Assembly: GCA_903922605.1 (NCBI GenBank)
Contig: CAIXUG010000003.1
Coordinates: forward strand, 62,001-126,000
Origin: an uncultured Verrucomicrobiota bacterium
GTDB lineage: Bacteria > Verrucomicrobiota > Verrucomicrobiia > Limisphaerales > UBA9464
DNA: 64,000 nucleotides
Reading direction: 5' to 3'
Numbering within the stretch: the first letter of the stretch is position 1; each line of letters starts with the position of its first letter. This document shows, in pieces, positions 27,135 through 35,275 of this stretch. The notes below the pieces were generated by a model, which saw only the letters and a program-made list of their open reading frames with translations, did no database searches and was not told the DNA's origin. The position numbers and the translations under genes were made by a program.

Positions 27135-27305
27135 ATGAACCGCAAAACTACCATCGGTGTTTTAATGATATGTTGGGGATCCATTTTTCGCGGCCTCGAG
27201 ACGCCCGTTCGAATCGGTTGGGGAGTGCTGGCTGTTCTGGGCGGGGTTCTGGCGTTGTGGGGACTTCGTGACCAGCGACGTTCGAAATCAAAACCGCCCT
27301 TATAG
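27135..27305 (+). CDS. Small membrane protein, 56 aa, before intact DUF58 gene
   Basis: A complete short frame read directly from the sequence: ATG at 27135 to TAG at 27303-27305, ending one base before the ATG of DUF58. The translation has a basic start (MNRKTTIGVLMICWG), then RIGWGVLAVLGGVLALWGL, a glycine-rich membrane helix, and a basic C-terminus (RDQRRSKSKPPL). The TAG-G-ATG junction suggests translational coupling to DUF58. It has lower GC than the surroundings. The family is not recognised. Confidence 0.5.
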   Translation: MNRKTTIGVLMICWGSIFRGLETPVRIGWGVLAVLGGVLALWGLRDQRRSKSKPPL

Positions 27306-27306
27306 G

Positions 27307-28224
27307 ATGCTCCCCCCCGACTATCTCAAGCGCCTCCGGCAGGTTGAAGTCCGCGCGCGAATCGTGAGCGAGCAGCTCATGGGCGGGCGGCTCACCAGTG
27401 TGTTCAAGGGGCGCGGGATGGATTTTGCCGACGTGCGCGAATACGTGCCTGGCGATGACGTGCGACGCATTGACTGGAATGTCACTGCCCGGCTGCGGAA
27501 GCCCTACATCAAGCGCCACATCGAGGAGCGCGAGCTGGTGGTCATGCTGCTGGTGGATGTCTCGGCCAGCGGCCACTTCGGCACCGCGCCCGGCGGCGAT
27601 GCGCAGGCGGAGACCAAGCGCGAACTCGCCGCCGTGCTCGCCGGTGCGCTCGCCTTCAGCGCCATTCGCGACGGCGATCGCGTCGGCATGATCCTGTTCA
27701 GCGACCGCATCGAACGCTTCGTGCCGCCCAAGAAGTCGCGTGCGCACGTTACGCGGCTGCTGCACGAACTCCTCTTCACCGAGCCGAAATCTTCAGGCAC
27801 CTCGCTCAACGCCGCGCTGAATTTCCTGAACAACCTGCTGCACCGTTCCGCGCTGGTGTTCGTGCTGTCCGACTTCCACGACCATGACGAGGCCGCGTGG
27901 AGGCGGGCGCTGCGGGCCAGCAACCAGCGGCACGAGATGATCGCGCTTCGCACCGTGGATCAACGCGAGCTGGAGCTGCCCGATGTCGGGCTCGCGCTCG
28001 TGCAGGACTCCGAGACGGGCGAGGTGATCGAGCTGGACACCAGCGATCCCGATGTGCGCGCCGCCTATGCTGCCGCCGGCGAAGAGCGGCTGGCGGAGCT
28101 GAAGGTTTTCTGCCGTCTTAGCGGCGTGCCAGAACTCGATCTCCGCACCGACACTCGCGAATCCGCGTGGCCCCAGCGGCTGCAGAAGTTTCTCGATCAG
28201 GCGGCGAAGCGGCGCGTGGCATGA
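27307..28224 (+). CDS. DUF58 (von Willebrand-like) protein
   Basis: A 305-residue protein with the DUF58 hallmark near residues 38-60 (GRGMDFADVREYVPGDDVRR, then IDWNVTARLRKPYIK) followed by a VWA-like fold with a degenerate metal site (LLVDVSASGHFG). Members usually pair with MoxR and VWA proteins in envelope-related operons. An upstream start would read through the small gene, so the ATG at 27307 is preferred. It overlaps the next gene by 4 nt. Confidence 0.92.
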   Translation: MLPPDYLKRLRQVEVRARIVSEQLMGGRLTSVFKGRGMDFADVREYVPGDDVRRIDWNVTARLRKPYIKRHIEERELVVMLLVDVSASGHFGTAPGGDAQAETKRELAAVLAGALAFSAIRDGDRVGMILFSDRIERFVPPKKSRAHVTRLLHELLFTEPKSSGTSLNAALNFLNNLLHRSALVFVLSDFHDHDEAAWRRALRASNQRHEMIALRTVDQRELELPDVGLALVQDSETGEVIELDTSDPDVRAAYAAAGEERLAELKVFCRLSGVPELDLRTDTRESAWPQRLQKFLDQAAKRRVA

Positions 28225-28748
28225 ACCGCACGAACCTCATCGACGACCTGACGCTCGTGCCGCTGCCGCCTTGGTGGCAGTCACCCGGAGGTGTCGCGGT
28301 CACTGTTCTGGCGCTGGCGGCGCTCGTTTTTCTGATCTGGTTGCTGCGCCGGCTGCTGCATCGCGAGGTTGTGGTGCTGACTCCGCCGCCGCTGCAGCCG
28401 GACCTGCATCCGGAGTTTTTGCGGCGTCTGGCCGAACTGCGCGCCCGCCGAGCGCAGCTCTCCGCCTACGAGCTGGCGGTGGGCTGTTCTGATATTCTAC
28501 GTGATTATCTGGAATGGCGTTTCCAGCTGGCGATCCGCTTTCAGACCACGCGGGAATTTTTGGAATCTTCGCGACAGAACTCGGCCCTGGCGGAGACGCA
28601 ACGCACGGCGCTCGGCGCCTTTCTCAGTTTCTGTGACCTCGTGAAGTTTGCCCGGCGCGGGGCCGACCAGGCGGAGCAGGATCATCTGCTGGATGCGGCC
28701 GAGGCGTTCATCCGGCAGGGCACAACCCAGAAAGGAGCTGCGGCATGA
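28221..28748 (+). CDS. DUF4381-type membrane protein
   Basis: A 175-residue protein. A short N-terminus (LIDDLTLVPLPPWWQSPGG) leads into one membrane helix (GVAVTVLALAALVFLIWLL), then a cytoplasmic helical domain with RRLAELRARR and REFLESSRQNSALAETQ. This is the usual pattern of the DUF4381 gene between DUF58 and the VWA genes in Bat-type operons. Start and stop overlap the neighbours by 4 nt (ATGA), which indicates tight translational coupling. Confidence 0.85.
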   Translation: MNRTNLIDDLTLVPLPPWWQSPGGVAVTVLALAALVFLIWLLRRLLHREVVVLTPPPLQPDLHPEFLRRLAELRARRAQLSAYELAVGCSDILRDYLEWRFQLAIRFQTTREFLESSRQNSALAETQRTALGAFLSFCDLVKFARRGADQAEQDHLLDAAEAFIRQGTTQKGAAA

Positions 28749-29710
28749 TGCTGTCGTTCGCGCTCCCCGGCGGATTGGAGTTCCTGAATCCGTGGGTTCT
28801 CCTCGGATTGCTGCTCCTGCCCGTGCTCGCGTGGCAATTAGGGAAACGTGGGCCGTTGCCATCCGTACCGGTGCCGACGTTGCGGGGGATCGCGCAGTTG
28901 GGGACGCCGGCGCGCCGGCATTCCGGGGCTTGGCGGTGGTTCTGGGTGCTGCTGCCGCTGGCACTTATCTTTGTGGGGCTGGCGCGGCCAAGGTTGCCCC
29001 GGGGCGATATCCCGGACCCGAGCAAGGGCATCGACATCATGCTGGCGCTGGATTACTCGCGCTCCATGGCGGAGACCGATTTCCGGCTGAACGGCCACCG
29101 CGTCAGCCGCAAGGATGCACTCGTCCATGTCACCACGGATTTTGTGAAGGGCCGGGTGAATGACCGCATCGGCATCGTGTGTTTTGCGCGCACACCGTGG
29201 CTGGTCAGTCCGCTCACGCTGGATCATGACTGGGCGATGAACGCGATGAAGGAGGCTGAGCTGGCGACCGGCACGGGCATCGGCTGGGCGATCAACGCCA
29301 GCACGACCTTCCTCAAGAAGAGCAGCAACCGCAGCAAGGTCATCATCCTCATCACCGATGGCGAAAACTCATCCGGCCCGCGTCCCATGGAGATGGCGCC
29401 GATGCCGCTCCATGAACACATCAAGGTATACACGATCCTGATCGGGCCCGAAATGGTCACCCCCACTGCGGCGGCGAACCACGAGCTGAACAAGGTCGCG
29501 CGCCTGACCGGCGGGCAGTTCTTCCAGGCCAACGACGCGCGGGCCCTCACCGGCATCTACCAGCTCATCGACCAGTTGGAGAAACGCGAGCTGGTGCAGA
29601 AGCGCTATGTGTCGTGGCGCGAGCTGTTCCCGTGGTTCGTGGGCGCGGCGGCTGCGGTATGGCTGGCCGGTTTGCTGGGCACCCAGCTGCTGCGAAGGAG
29701 GCTGCCATGA
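28745..29710 (+). CDS. VWA-domain membrane protein (BatA-like)
   Basis: A 321-residue protein: two N-terminal membrane helices (about residues 17-34 and 56-76), a VWA domain with an intact MIDAS motif (LALDYSRSM, DxSxS pattern, with the later Thr/Asp at LITDGENSSG) and a C-terminal membrane helix (WFVGAAAAVWLAGLLGTQLL). Such BatA/BatB pairs are placed in the inner membrane with the metal-binding VWA domain in the periplasm or cytoplasm depending on topology. The second VWA gene follows after a heptad repeat element. Confidence 0.9.
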   Translation: MMLSFALPGGLEFLNPWVLLGLLLLPVLAWQLGKRGPLPSVPVPTLRGIAQLGTPARRHSGAWRWFWVLLPLALIFVGLARPRLPRGDIPDPSKGIDIMLALDYSRSMAETDFRLNGHRVSRKDALVHVTTDFVKGRVNDRIGIVCFARTPWLVSPLTLDHDWAMNAMKEAELATGTGIGWAINASTTFLKKSSNRSKVIILITDGENSSGPRPMEMAPMPLHEHIKVYTILIGPEMVTPTAAANHELNKVARLTGGQFFQANDARALTGIYQLIDQLEKRELVQKRYVSWRELFPWFVGAAAAVWLAGLLGTQLLRRRLP

Positions 29711-29713
29711 GGG

Positions 29714-29846
29714 AAATTCAAAATTCAAAATTCAAAGTTCAAAGGGGATTTCCGAAGAACGAGGACAACGGACTTGCTTCATCCGGCAGGCCTTGCGTTG
29801 GCGGTTTGACGTCTGTCCCAGGGAGTTATTCCGGAGCTTTGAGCTT
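29714..29846. repeat. Inverted-arm heptad element E1
   Basis: The left arm is four head-to-tail heptads of the form AAnnTCA (29714-29741); a 91-nt unique centre follows; the right arm is two heptads that are the reverse complement type, (T/G)GAGCTT (29833-29846). It separates the two VWA genes and ends 18 nt before the second one's ATG, so it forms most of the leader of that gene. Related elements: 30914-31077 and 36396-36472. Confidence 0.85.
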
Positions 29847-29864
29847 CCGCCTCTCTTCCACGCC

Positions 29865-30908
29865 ATGAGGTTCGCCCATCCCATCCTCCTCTATCTGACC
29901 CCACTGGTCGTGGGTGTCCTATGGCTTGGGCTGACGTTGGCGCGGCGGCGGCAGACGCGGCTGGTGGCCACCTTTGCCGGCGGCACGGGCCGGGCCTGGG
30001 CCAAGCCGAATTTCTCCACCTCGCGACGCCGGCTGGATTTGCTGCTCACCCTGCTTGGCCTGGCCCTGTTCGGCCTGACGCTCGCGCGGCCACTGGTTTA
30101 CCGTCGCACCGAGGCGAGCGAGTTGGAAGGCGTGCCCTATCTTGTGGCGCTGGACGCCTCGCGCTCGATGATGGCCACGGATGTGCGTCCCAGCCGTTGG
30201 GCGGTGGCGACCAACTCGCTCGACCGGTTTCTGGAAAACACCAAGGCCGACCGGATTGGCCTGATCAGCTTCAGCGGCGTGGCCTACCTGAACGCGCCGC
30301 TCACCTTCGACACCACGGCGCTGCGGACGACGCTGCGCTATCTCGATCCCAACGTGCTCGAAGACCCGGGCAGTTCGCTCGCCTCGGCGCTCGAGCGCGC
30401 CAGCCGGTATTTCGTGAGCAATCAGGTTTCGCCCCGGCTCGTCATCATCGTCTCGGACGGCGAGGACCTGGTGGGCAATCCGGTGGATGTCGCGCGGCGC
30501 ATCCATCGGCAGCAGCAGGTCCGCATCTGCACCGTGGGTGTGGGCACGCCGGGCGGCGCGCGGGTGCCGGTGAACCGCTACTACGGCGGCGTCGCCAAGA
30601 ACACTTTCGGCCAGGAGGTCACCTCGCGGCTGAACGAGAGCAACCTGCAACGGCTCGCCGCCGCCGCCGGGGGCAGCTACTACCGGCTCGACGAGGCGGG
30701 CGAAGCACTGGAGAAACTGCGGTCGGAGATACTAACGCCGATGGCCGAAGCGGCGGCGCACGAGGATCTGAAAAATTACGCCGAGCTGTATCAGGTGCCG
30801 CTCGCCCTTGCACTTCTGTGCCTGCTGGCGAAGGTGCTGCTGGGGTCGGACCGTTTTGCGACGGCCCGGAAACTGCCGGCAATTGCGGCGCGGTCGACGG
30901 CGGAGTAA
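29865..30908 (+). CDS. VWA-domain membrane protein (BatB-like)
   Basis: A 347-residue protein starting MRFAHPILLYLTPLVVGVLW. Two N-terminal membrane helices precede a VWA domain with an intact MIDAS (LVALDASRSMMATD) and a conserved IIVSDGEDLVG. A C-terminal helix (YQVPLALALLCLLAKVLLG) anchors the other end. The ATG at 29865 is chosen because the longer frame passes through the repeat element E1. It pairs with the preceding VWA protein; the TPR gene follows after a second heptad element. Confidence 0.9.
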   Translation: MRFAHPILLYLTPLVVGVLWLGLTLARRRQTRLVATFAGGTGRAWAKPNFSTSRRRLDLLLTLLGLALFGLTLARPLVYRRTEASELEGVPYLVALDASRSMMATDVRPSRWAVATNSLDRFLENTKADRIGLISFSGVAYLNAPLTFDTTALRTTLRYLDPNVLEDPGSSLASALERASRYFVSNQVSPRLVIIVSDGEDLVGNPVDVARRIHRQQQVRICTVGVGTPGGARVPVNRYYGGVAKNTFGQEVTSRLNESNLQRLAAAAGGSYYRLDEAGEALEKLRSEILTPMAEAAAHEDLKNYAELYQVPLALALLCLLAKVLLGSDRFATARKLPAIAARSTAE

Positions 30909-30913
30909 CTTGG

Positions 30914-31077
30914 AATTTCAAAGCTCAAAGTTCAAAATTCAAATGAACAGGCCAAGAAATCCCACGCCCCCACCTCGGCGTTCCTCAGAAAAGGAGCGAA
31001 GTGCGTCTTATCAGGTCGTGCGTCAGGGCCTGCTGCTCGGGGCTTCCCTGGTCATTGGAGCTTTGAGCTTTGAGCTT
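30914..31077. repeat. Inverted-arm heptad element E2, partly coding
   Basis: Left arm of four AAnnTCA heptads (30914-30941), then a centre of 115 nt, then three (T/G)GAGCTT heptads (31057-31077). The start codon of the TPR protein abuts the left arm, and the right arm is translated as GALSFEL in that protein's signal peptide. Same architecture as E1 and E3. Confidence 0.85.
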
Positions 31078-32565
31078 ACCCACGCTGCACCGCTCGACAT
31101 CGTGCCGCTGCAAAACCTGGTCAGCTCGGGGAAGGCCGAAGAGGCGGCGGACCAGCTTTCGGCGGCGCTGGAGAAGGATCCCGACAACGCGCGGCTGCTT
31201 TATGATCACGGCGTGGCCGCCTACGCGGCGGGCCGTTACGACGACGCGCTGCTCTCGCTGGACCGCGCCGAGTCGCTCGGCAAACCGGCGCTCGCCCGGC
31301 GGGCGAAATTCCAGAAGGGCAATGCGGAGTTCCGGGTCGGCCTCGCCGCCAAGTCGGCCAATCTCGACGATACGATCTCGCATTGGAAGGAATCCGTCCG
31401 TCTCTACGCCGAGTCGCTGAAGACCGGTGACGACGCCAACACGTCGGCCAATTTCGACTTCGTGCGGAAGCAGCTCCTTACCCTGCTCCTCGACGACGCG
31501 AAGAAGAACCTGCAGGCCGGCCTGCAGACCAACCAAGCGCCTGCCAACGCGATCGAGAAGCTGCGCAACGCCTTCGACAAATACACCGATGCCAAGGAGG
31601 TCGCGCCGGAAAACCAGGATGCGTCCGGCGGTGAGGCACAATCCCGCGACGCCCTGGCGCAGGCCCTGGCCAAGGAAGGCACCCGCAAGTCGCAGACGCA
31701 GCAACTGGTTGGCCCCAAGCCCTACGAGGCACCGATCCCGCATCCGGACTTCAAGCAGATCGAGGAGGGTGTCGCCATGCTGGAAGACGCGCACACGCTG
31801 GAACCGCAGGACAAGCCCATCGAGAAGGCCCTCGAGGAGGCGCGCCGCCGCATGGCCGATGCCTTTGAACGCCACGCGCGCGAGCTGATGGCACAGGAGG
31901 AGCGGCTGCCCTGGCCCAGTGAAAAGCTGGCCGTGCTGCGCATGGCCAAGGAACAGGTCGAGAAGGCGCTCGACAAGGTGCCCGACCACCAACAGGCGAA
32001 AGAAACATTGGCCGAGATAAACCGCCGTCTCGCTGCGGTCATGGAGGATCGGGCGGATGAGCTGGTGCAGCAGAGCCAGCAGGCCAATCTGGAGCAGCAG
32101 GCCCAGAATCTCAGCCAGTCACTCGATTTCTACCAGCAGGCGACCGAGCTGCAACCGAAGGAGGCGCGCCTGCCCCAAAAGGCCGCCAAGACCCAGGAAC
32201 AGCTCGAGAAGGTCCTCGACAAGCTGGCGGATAAGCTGATGCAGGATCCGAAAGGCCAGGAGTCGCTCGAAGCCCAGGCCGCCCGGCTCGAAGGGGCGGA
32301 GCAGGCGCTCGACGAACTGCAGTCCCTGAGTCCCTCCGAAAAGACCTCCGAAAAGGCGGAGCAGGTGGGCAAGAAGCTCGACGGCGTGCGCCAGAAGCTG
32401 GCCGACCAGGCCCAGAAATCCGGTCAGCAGCCCGGCGGCCAGCAGCCGGGCCAGATGCAGCCGCAGTTTCAGGGGCCGCCAATCGACGCCCCGCCCCGCA
32501 TCAACACACCGGGACAGAAGGGGCAGTACAGCTCGCCCATCATGAACAAAAAGCAGGATTACTGA
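30943..32565 (+). CDS. TPR protein of the Bat-type operon (BatC-like), Gln-rich tail
   Basis: A 540-residue exported protein. The signal peptide (GLLLGASLVIGALSFEL, cleavage near THA/AP) is largely encoded by repeat element E2. TPR-like helices follow (about residues 55-130, SSGKAEEAADQLSAALEKDP; YDHGVAAYAAGRYDDALLSL). The C-terminal half is a long charged helical region ending in a Gln/Pro/Gly-rich low-complexity tail. It is the last gene of the operon; no BatD-like gene follows. A GTG at 31018 would shorten the protein to a more normal signal peptide. Confidence 0.8.
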   Translation: MNRPRNPTPPPRRSSEKERSASYQVVRQGLLLGASLVIGALSFELTHAAPLDIVPLQNLVSSGKAEEAADQLSAALEKDPDNARLLYDHGVAAYAAGRYDDALLSLDRAESLGKPALARRAKFQKGNAEFRVGLAAKSANLDDTISHWKESVRLYAESLKTGDDANTSANFDFVRKQLLTLLLDDAKKNLQAGLQTNQAPANAIEKLRNAFDKYTDAKEVAPENQDASGGEAQSRDALAQALAKEGTRKSQTQQLVGPKPYEAPIPHPDFKQIEEGVAMLEDAHTLEPQDKPIEKALEEARRRMADAFERHARELMAQEERLPWPSEKLAVLRMAKEQVEKALDKVPDHQQAKETLAEINRRLAAVMEDRADELVQQSQQANLEQQAQNLSQSLDFYQQATELQPKEARLPQKAAKTQEQLEKVLDKLADKLMQDPKGQESLEAQAARLEGAEQALDELQSLSPSEKTSEKAEQVGKKLDGVRQKLADQAQKSGQQPGGQQPGQMQPQFQGPPIDAPPRINTPGQKGQYSSPIMNKKQDY

Positions 32566-32578
32566 TGGAGACCCCATC

Positions 32579-32648
32579 TTGCTCCTGCTCCTGCTCTTGC
32601 TCCTCCAAACAAGACGGGGCGGCAGAGCAAGAGCATGAGCATGAGCAG
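32579..32648. repeat. Inverted-arm hexad element E5
   Basis: The left arm is four hexads of the form (T/C)TGCTC (32579-32602), the centre is 22 nt, and the right arm is four hexads GAGCAN (32625-32648), the inverted form. It follows the TPR stop codon by 14 nt, in the convergent gap before feoB. Same layout as the heptad and octad elements but with a 6-nt unit. It could fold into a hairpin of over 20 bp. Confidence 0.85.
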
Positions 32649-32741
32649 GAAAAGCGAGGGGTAGGGCGATGCCGAGAGTGGGAGTGCCCAAAGCGTGCAG
32701 CAGCAACGAAACGTTCCGACCGAGAACCCTGAACCGGAAGC

Positions 32742-35129
32742 TCAGAACCCGAGCAGGCGTCCGCCCAGATGGCAGAGGAGTGCCAGTACCCATGCGAGTC
32801 CCGTCATGTAGGCAAACTGGAACGCCGGCCACTTCCACGAGTTCGTCTCCCGCCGCACGATGGCCACGGTGCTGACGCACTGCATGGCGAAGACGTAGAA
32901 GACCATCAGCGTGATGCCGGTGAGCGCCGTGTAAACCGGAGTGCCGTCATCGCGGCGCTCCTGTTGCATCACGCTGGCTAGGTTCGCGGTGGCGGTCGAG
33001 TCGCCGGCATCGAGCTCACCAACGTTATAGACGACCGACATCGTGCTCACGAACACCTCACGCGCCGCAAACGAGGCCACGATGCCGATGCCGATCTTCC
33101 AGTCAAAGCCGAGCGGCCGGATCACGGGTTCGATCGCATGACCGAGCCGGCCGGCAAAACTGTGGCGGAGCTGTTCGCCGGCCTGCTGCTTGTCCAGTTC
33201 CTCCAGCCGGGCATTCAGCGCGAAGTGCGCCGGCGAGTTGGTTTCCGCTCCGGGCTTGGCCAGGACCGACTCCAGTTCCGCCCGCATTTCTGACTCTTTC
33301 CAGAGATTGGTGCGTGTCGGGAAAAATTGTGCGACCGCCTGCTGCCTGGCCGCAATAACCTGGGCATCGGCCGAATGATTTTTCGGATACGCCACCAGGA
33401 ACCACAGCAGGATGTTGATGCCGAGGATCACGGTGCCCGCACGCCGCAGGAACAGCTTCGAGCGGTCCCACATGTGGCGCAGCACGACCTTCAAGACCGG
33501 GCGTTTGTAGGGCGGAAGTTCCAGGATGAGCGGTGGCGGCTCGCCCTTCAGCAGGGTGCGCTTGAAGAGCCACGCCATGCCCAGCGCCCCTACGATGCCG
33601 AGCAGGTACATCGCGGTCATCGTCAGCCCGCGTCGCAATGCACCACCACCGATGGTCGCCGCGATGAGCACCGTGTAAACCGGCAGGCGTGCGGAGCAGC
33701 TCATCAGCGGCGCGATGAGGATCGTCACCAGCCGGTCCTTCGGTGACTCGATGGTGCGCGTGGCCATGATGCCGGGGATTGCGCACGCGAAGGACGAGAG
33801 CATCGGGATGAAGCTCTTGCCGTGCAGCCCCACGCGTGACATCAGGCGGTCCATCAGGAACGCGGCGCGGGCCATGTAGCCCGTGTCCTCTAGCAGCGAG
33901 ATGAACATGAACAGCAGGCAGATCTGCGGCAGGAAAACCACGACCGCCCCGACGCCCTTGATGATGCCATTGGCCACCAGATCCTGCAGATCGCCCTGGC
34001 CGAGGGCGGCGCTGACGTGCCCGGCGAGCCAGCCCACGGCGGCATCGAGCGCATCCATCGGCAGCTGAGCGAAGAAGAAGATGGAGACGAACATCGTCAC
34101 CATGATGCCGATGAAGATGAGCAGGCCCCACACGCGGTGGGTGAGAATGCGGTCGAGCCGGTCCGAAAAGTTTTCGCCCTCGACAACCGTCTCGGTGGTG
34201 ACGTGCTGGGCGATGGCGAACACGCGGGCGTAACGCGCCTCAATTGCCGCGCTGCGCCAGTCCACTCCCGCCGCCTCCAATCGCGCACGCGCGGCCGTGA
34301 CCGCTTCGCGGATCGCGACCGGATACAGATCCGGCTGCGCGTTCAGCACCTTGTCGTCGCTCAGAATGAGCAGCGCCTCGGCGGAGGCGAGGCGTTCGCG
34401 GTGCGGGAAGAACTTCTCCAGCATCTCCTCGATGGCCTGCGCCTCGTGGCCGAAGTTTTCGGGCAATTCCTGAAAGGAGCGCGCGTCAGCCAGTGAGCCA
34501 GTAGGCCAGTGAGCCAGTGGGTCAGAGGCGCTGGATTCCAAGTCTGGCCCGCTGGCTTTCTGGCTTTCTGGCTTACTCCCCGCCTGGCTTACTGGCTTAC
34601 TTGCGAAACGGTTCACTGCCGCCTTCAGCTCCGTGATGCCCTCGCTCTCGCTGGCGACGAGGGGAAATACGGGAACACCCAGGGCGGCGGACAGCCCTTC
34701 GAGGTCGATCTCATGGCCGTTGGCGCGAGCCACATCGACCATGTTCAGCGCGAGGAACGTCGGGTGGCCGAGTTCGATGACCTGCGTGGCGTAGTAAAGA
34801 TTGCGCTGCAGGTTCGAGGCGTCCACGACCACGATGACGAGGCTGGGCTCGGGGACGTCCGGCAGGCGCTGGAACAGCACGTCGCGCGCAATCTGCTCAT
34901 CGAGCGACTGAGGGCTGAGCGAGTAGGTGCCCGGCAGATCGAGCATCGTGACCGGATGCGCCGCGTCCGCGCCGAGCATCGCCCCCTCCTTGCGCTCGAC
35001 GGTGACGCCCGCGTAGTTGCCGACCCGGGCGCGCAACCCGGTGAGTGCGTTGAAGAGCGTGGTCTTCCCGCAATTCGGGTTGCCGGTGAGGACGGCGGTG
35101 AAGGTGGAGACGGTGGTGGCCATGCTCAT
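32742..35129 (-). CDS. feoB: Ferrous iron transporter FeoB with a repeat-derived insertion
   Basis: A 795-residue GTP-driven Fe(II) transporter in the inner membrane. The N-terminal G domain has G1 (GNPNCGKTT, residues 16-24), G3 (DLPGTYSL) and G4 (NMVD); a GDI helical domain and about ten membrane helices with two gate regions follow. Between the G and GDI domains (about residues 177-215) lies a Ser/Pro/Gln-rich stretch encoded by an octad repeat element, absent from typical FeoB. It is the last gene of the reverse-strand feo cluster, separated from the feoA genes by a transposase. Confidence 0.95.
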   Translation of the reverse strand: MSMATTVSTFTAVLTGNPNCGKTTLFNALTGLRARVGNYAGVTVERKEGAMLGADAAHPVTMLDLPGTYSLSPQSLDEQIARDVLFQRLPDVPEPSLVIVVVDASNLQRNLYYATQVIELGHPTFLALNMVDVARANGHEIDLEGLSAALGVPVFPLVASESEGITELKAAVNRFASKPVSQAGSKPESQKASGPDLESSASDPLAHWPTGSLADARSFQELPENFGHEAQAIEEMLEKFFPHRERLASAEALLILSDDKVLNAQPDLYPVAIREAVTAARARLEAAGVDWRSAAIEARYARVFAIAQHVTTETVVEGENFSDRLDRILTHRVWGLLIFIGIMVTMFVSIFFFAQLPMDALDAAVGWLAGHVSAALGQGDLQDLVANGIIKGVGAVVVFLPQICLLFMFISLLEDTGYMARAAFLMDRLMSRVGLHGKSFIPMLSSFACAIPGIMATRTIESPKDRLVTILIAPLMSCSARLPVYTVLIAATIGGGALRRGLTMTAMYLLGIVGALGMAWLFKRTLLKGEPPPLILELPPYKRPVLKVVLRHMWDRSKLFLRRAGTVILGINILLWFLVAYPKNHSADAQVIAARQQAVAQFFPTRTNLWKESEMRAELESVLAKPGAETNSPAHFALNARLEELDKQQAGEQLRHSFAGRLGHAIEPVIRPLGFDWKIGIGIVASFAAREVFVSTMSVVYNVGELDAGDSTATANLASVMQQERRDDGTPVYTALTGITLMVFYVFAMQCVSTVAIVRRETNSWKWPAFQFAYMTGLAWVLALLCHLGGRLLGF
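34486..34601. repeat. Inverted-arm octad element E4, in frame inside feoB
   Basis: On the plus strand the left arm is five octads with consensus TGAGCCAG (34486-34525), the centre is about 25 nt, and the right arm is inverted octads, CTGGCTTT/CTGGCTTA type (34551-34601), with one 9-nt break. The element is translated as a low-complexity segment (SKPVSQAGSKPESQKAS) in FeoB. Its length keeps the frame. Confidence 0.85.
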
Positions 35130-35275
35130 CGATTTTTAAACAAAGCCACGGCCACAGCGTGTTTCACAACGACGCCAGGCAGGCAAGGTCCGGGCTGTAA
35201 GCCCGCCCGAGTAATGCCTGGGCTGGAGCGAGCACCGCGAGCGAAGGCCCAGGTACCCGGCCTCAATATGTTGGC

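Noticed and set aside
29714-29741. Possible CRISPR array in the heptad repeats
   Set aside because: Units are 7 nt with no spacers, no 24-37 nt repeats and no cas genes; the arms are inverted, unlike an array.
32722-32752. Degenerate heptads (AGAACCC, TGAACCG) at the 3' end of feoB
   Set aside because: Only a few imperfect units and no inverted arm; within or next to coding sequence.
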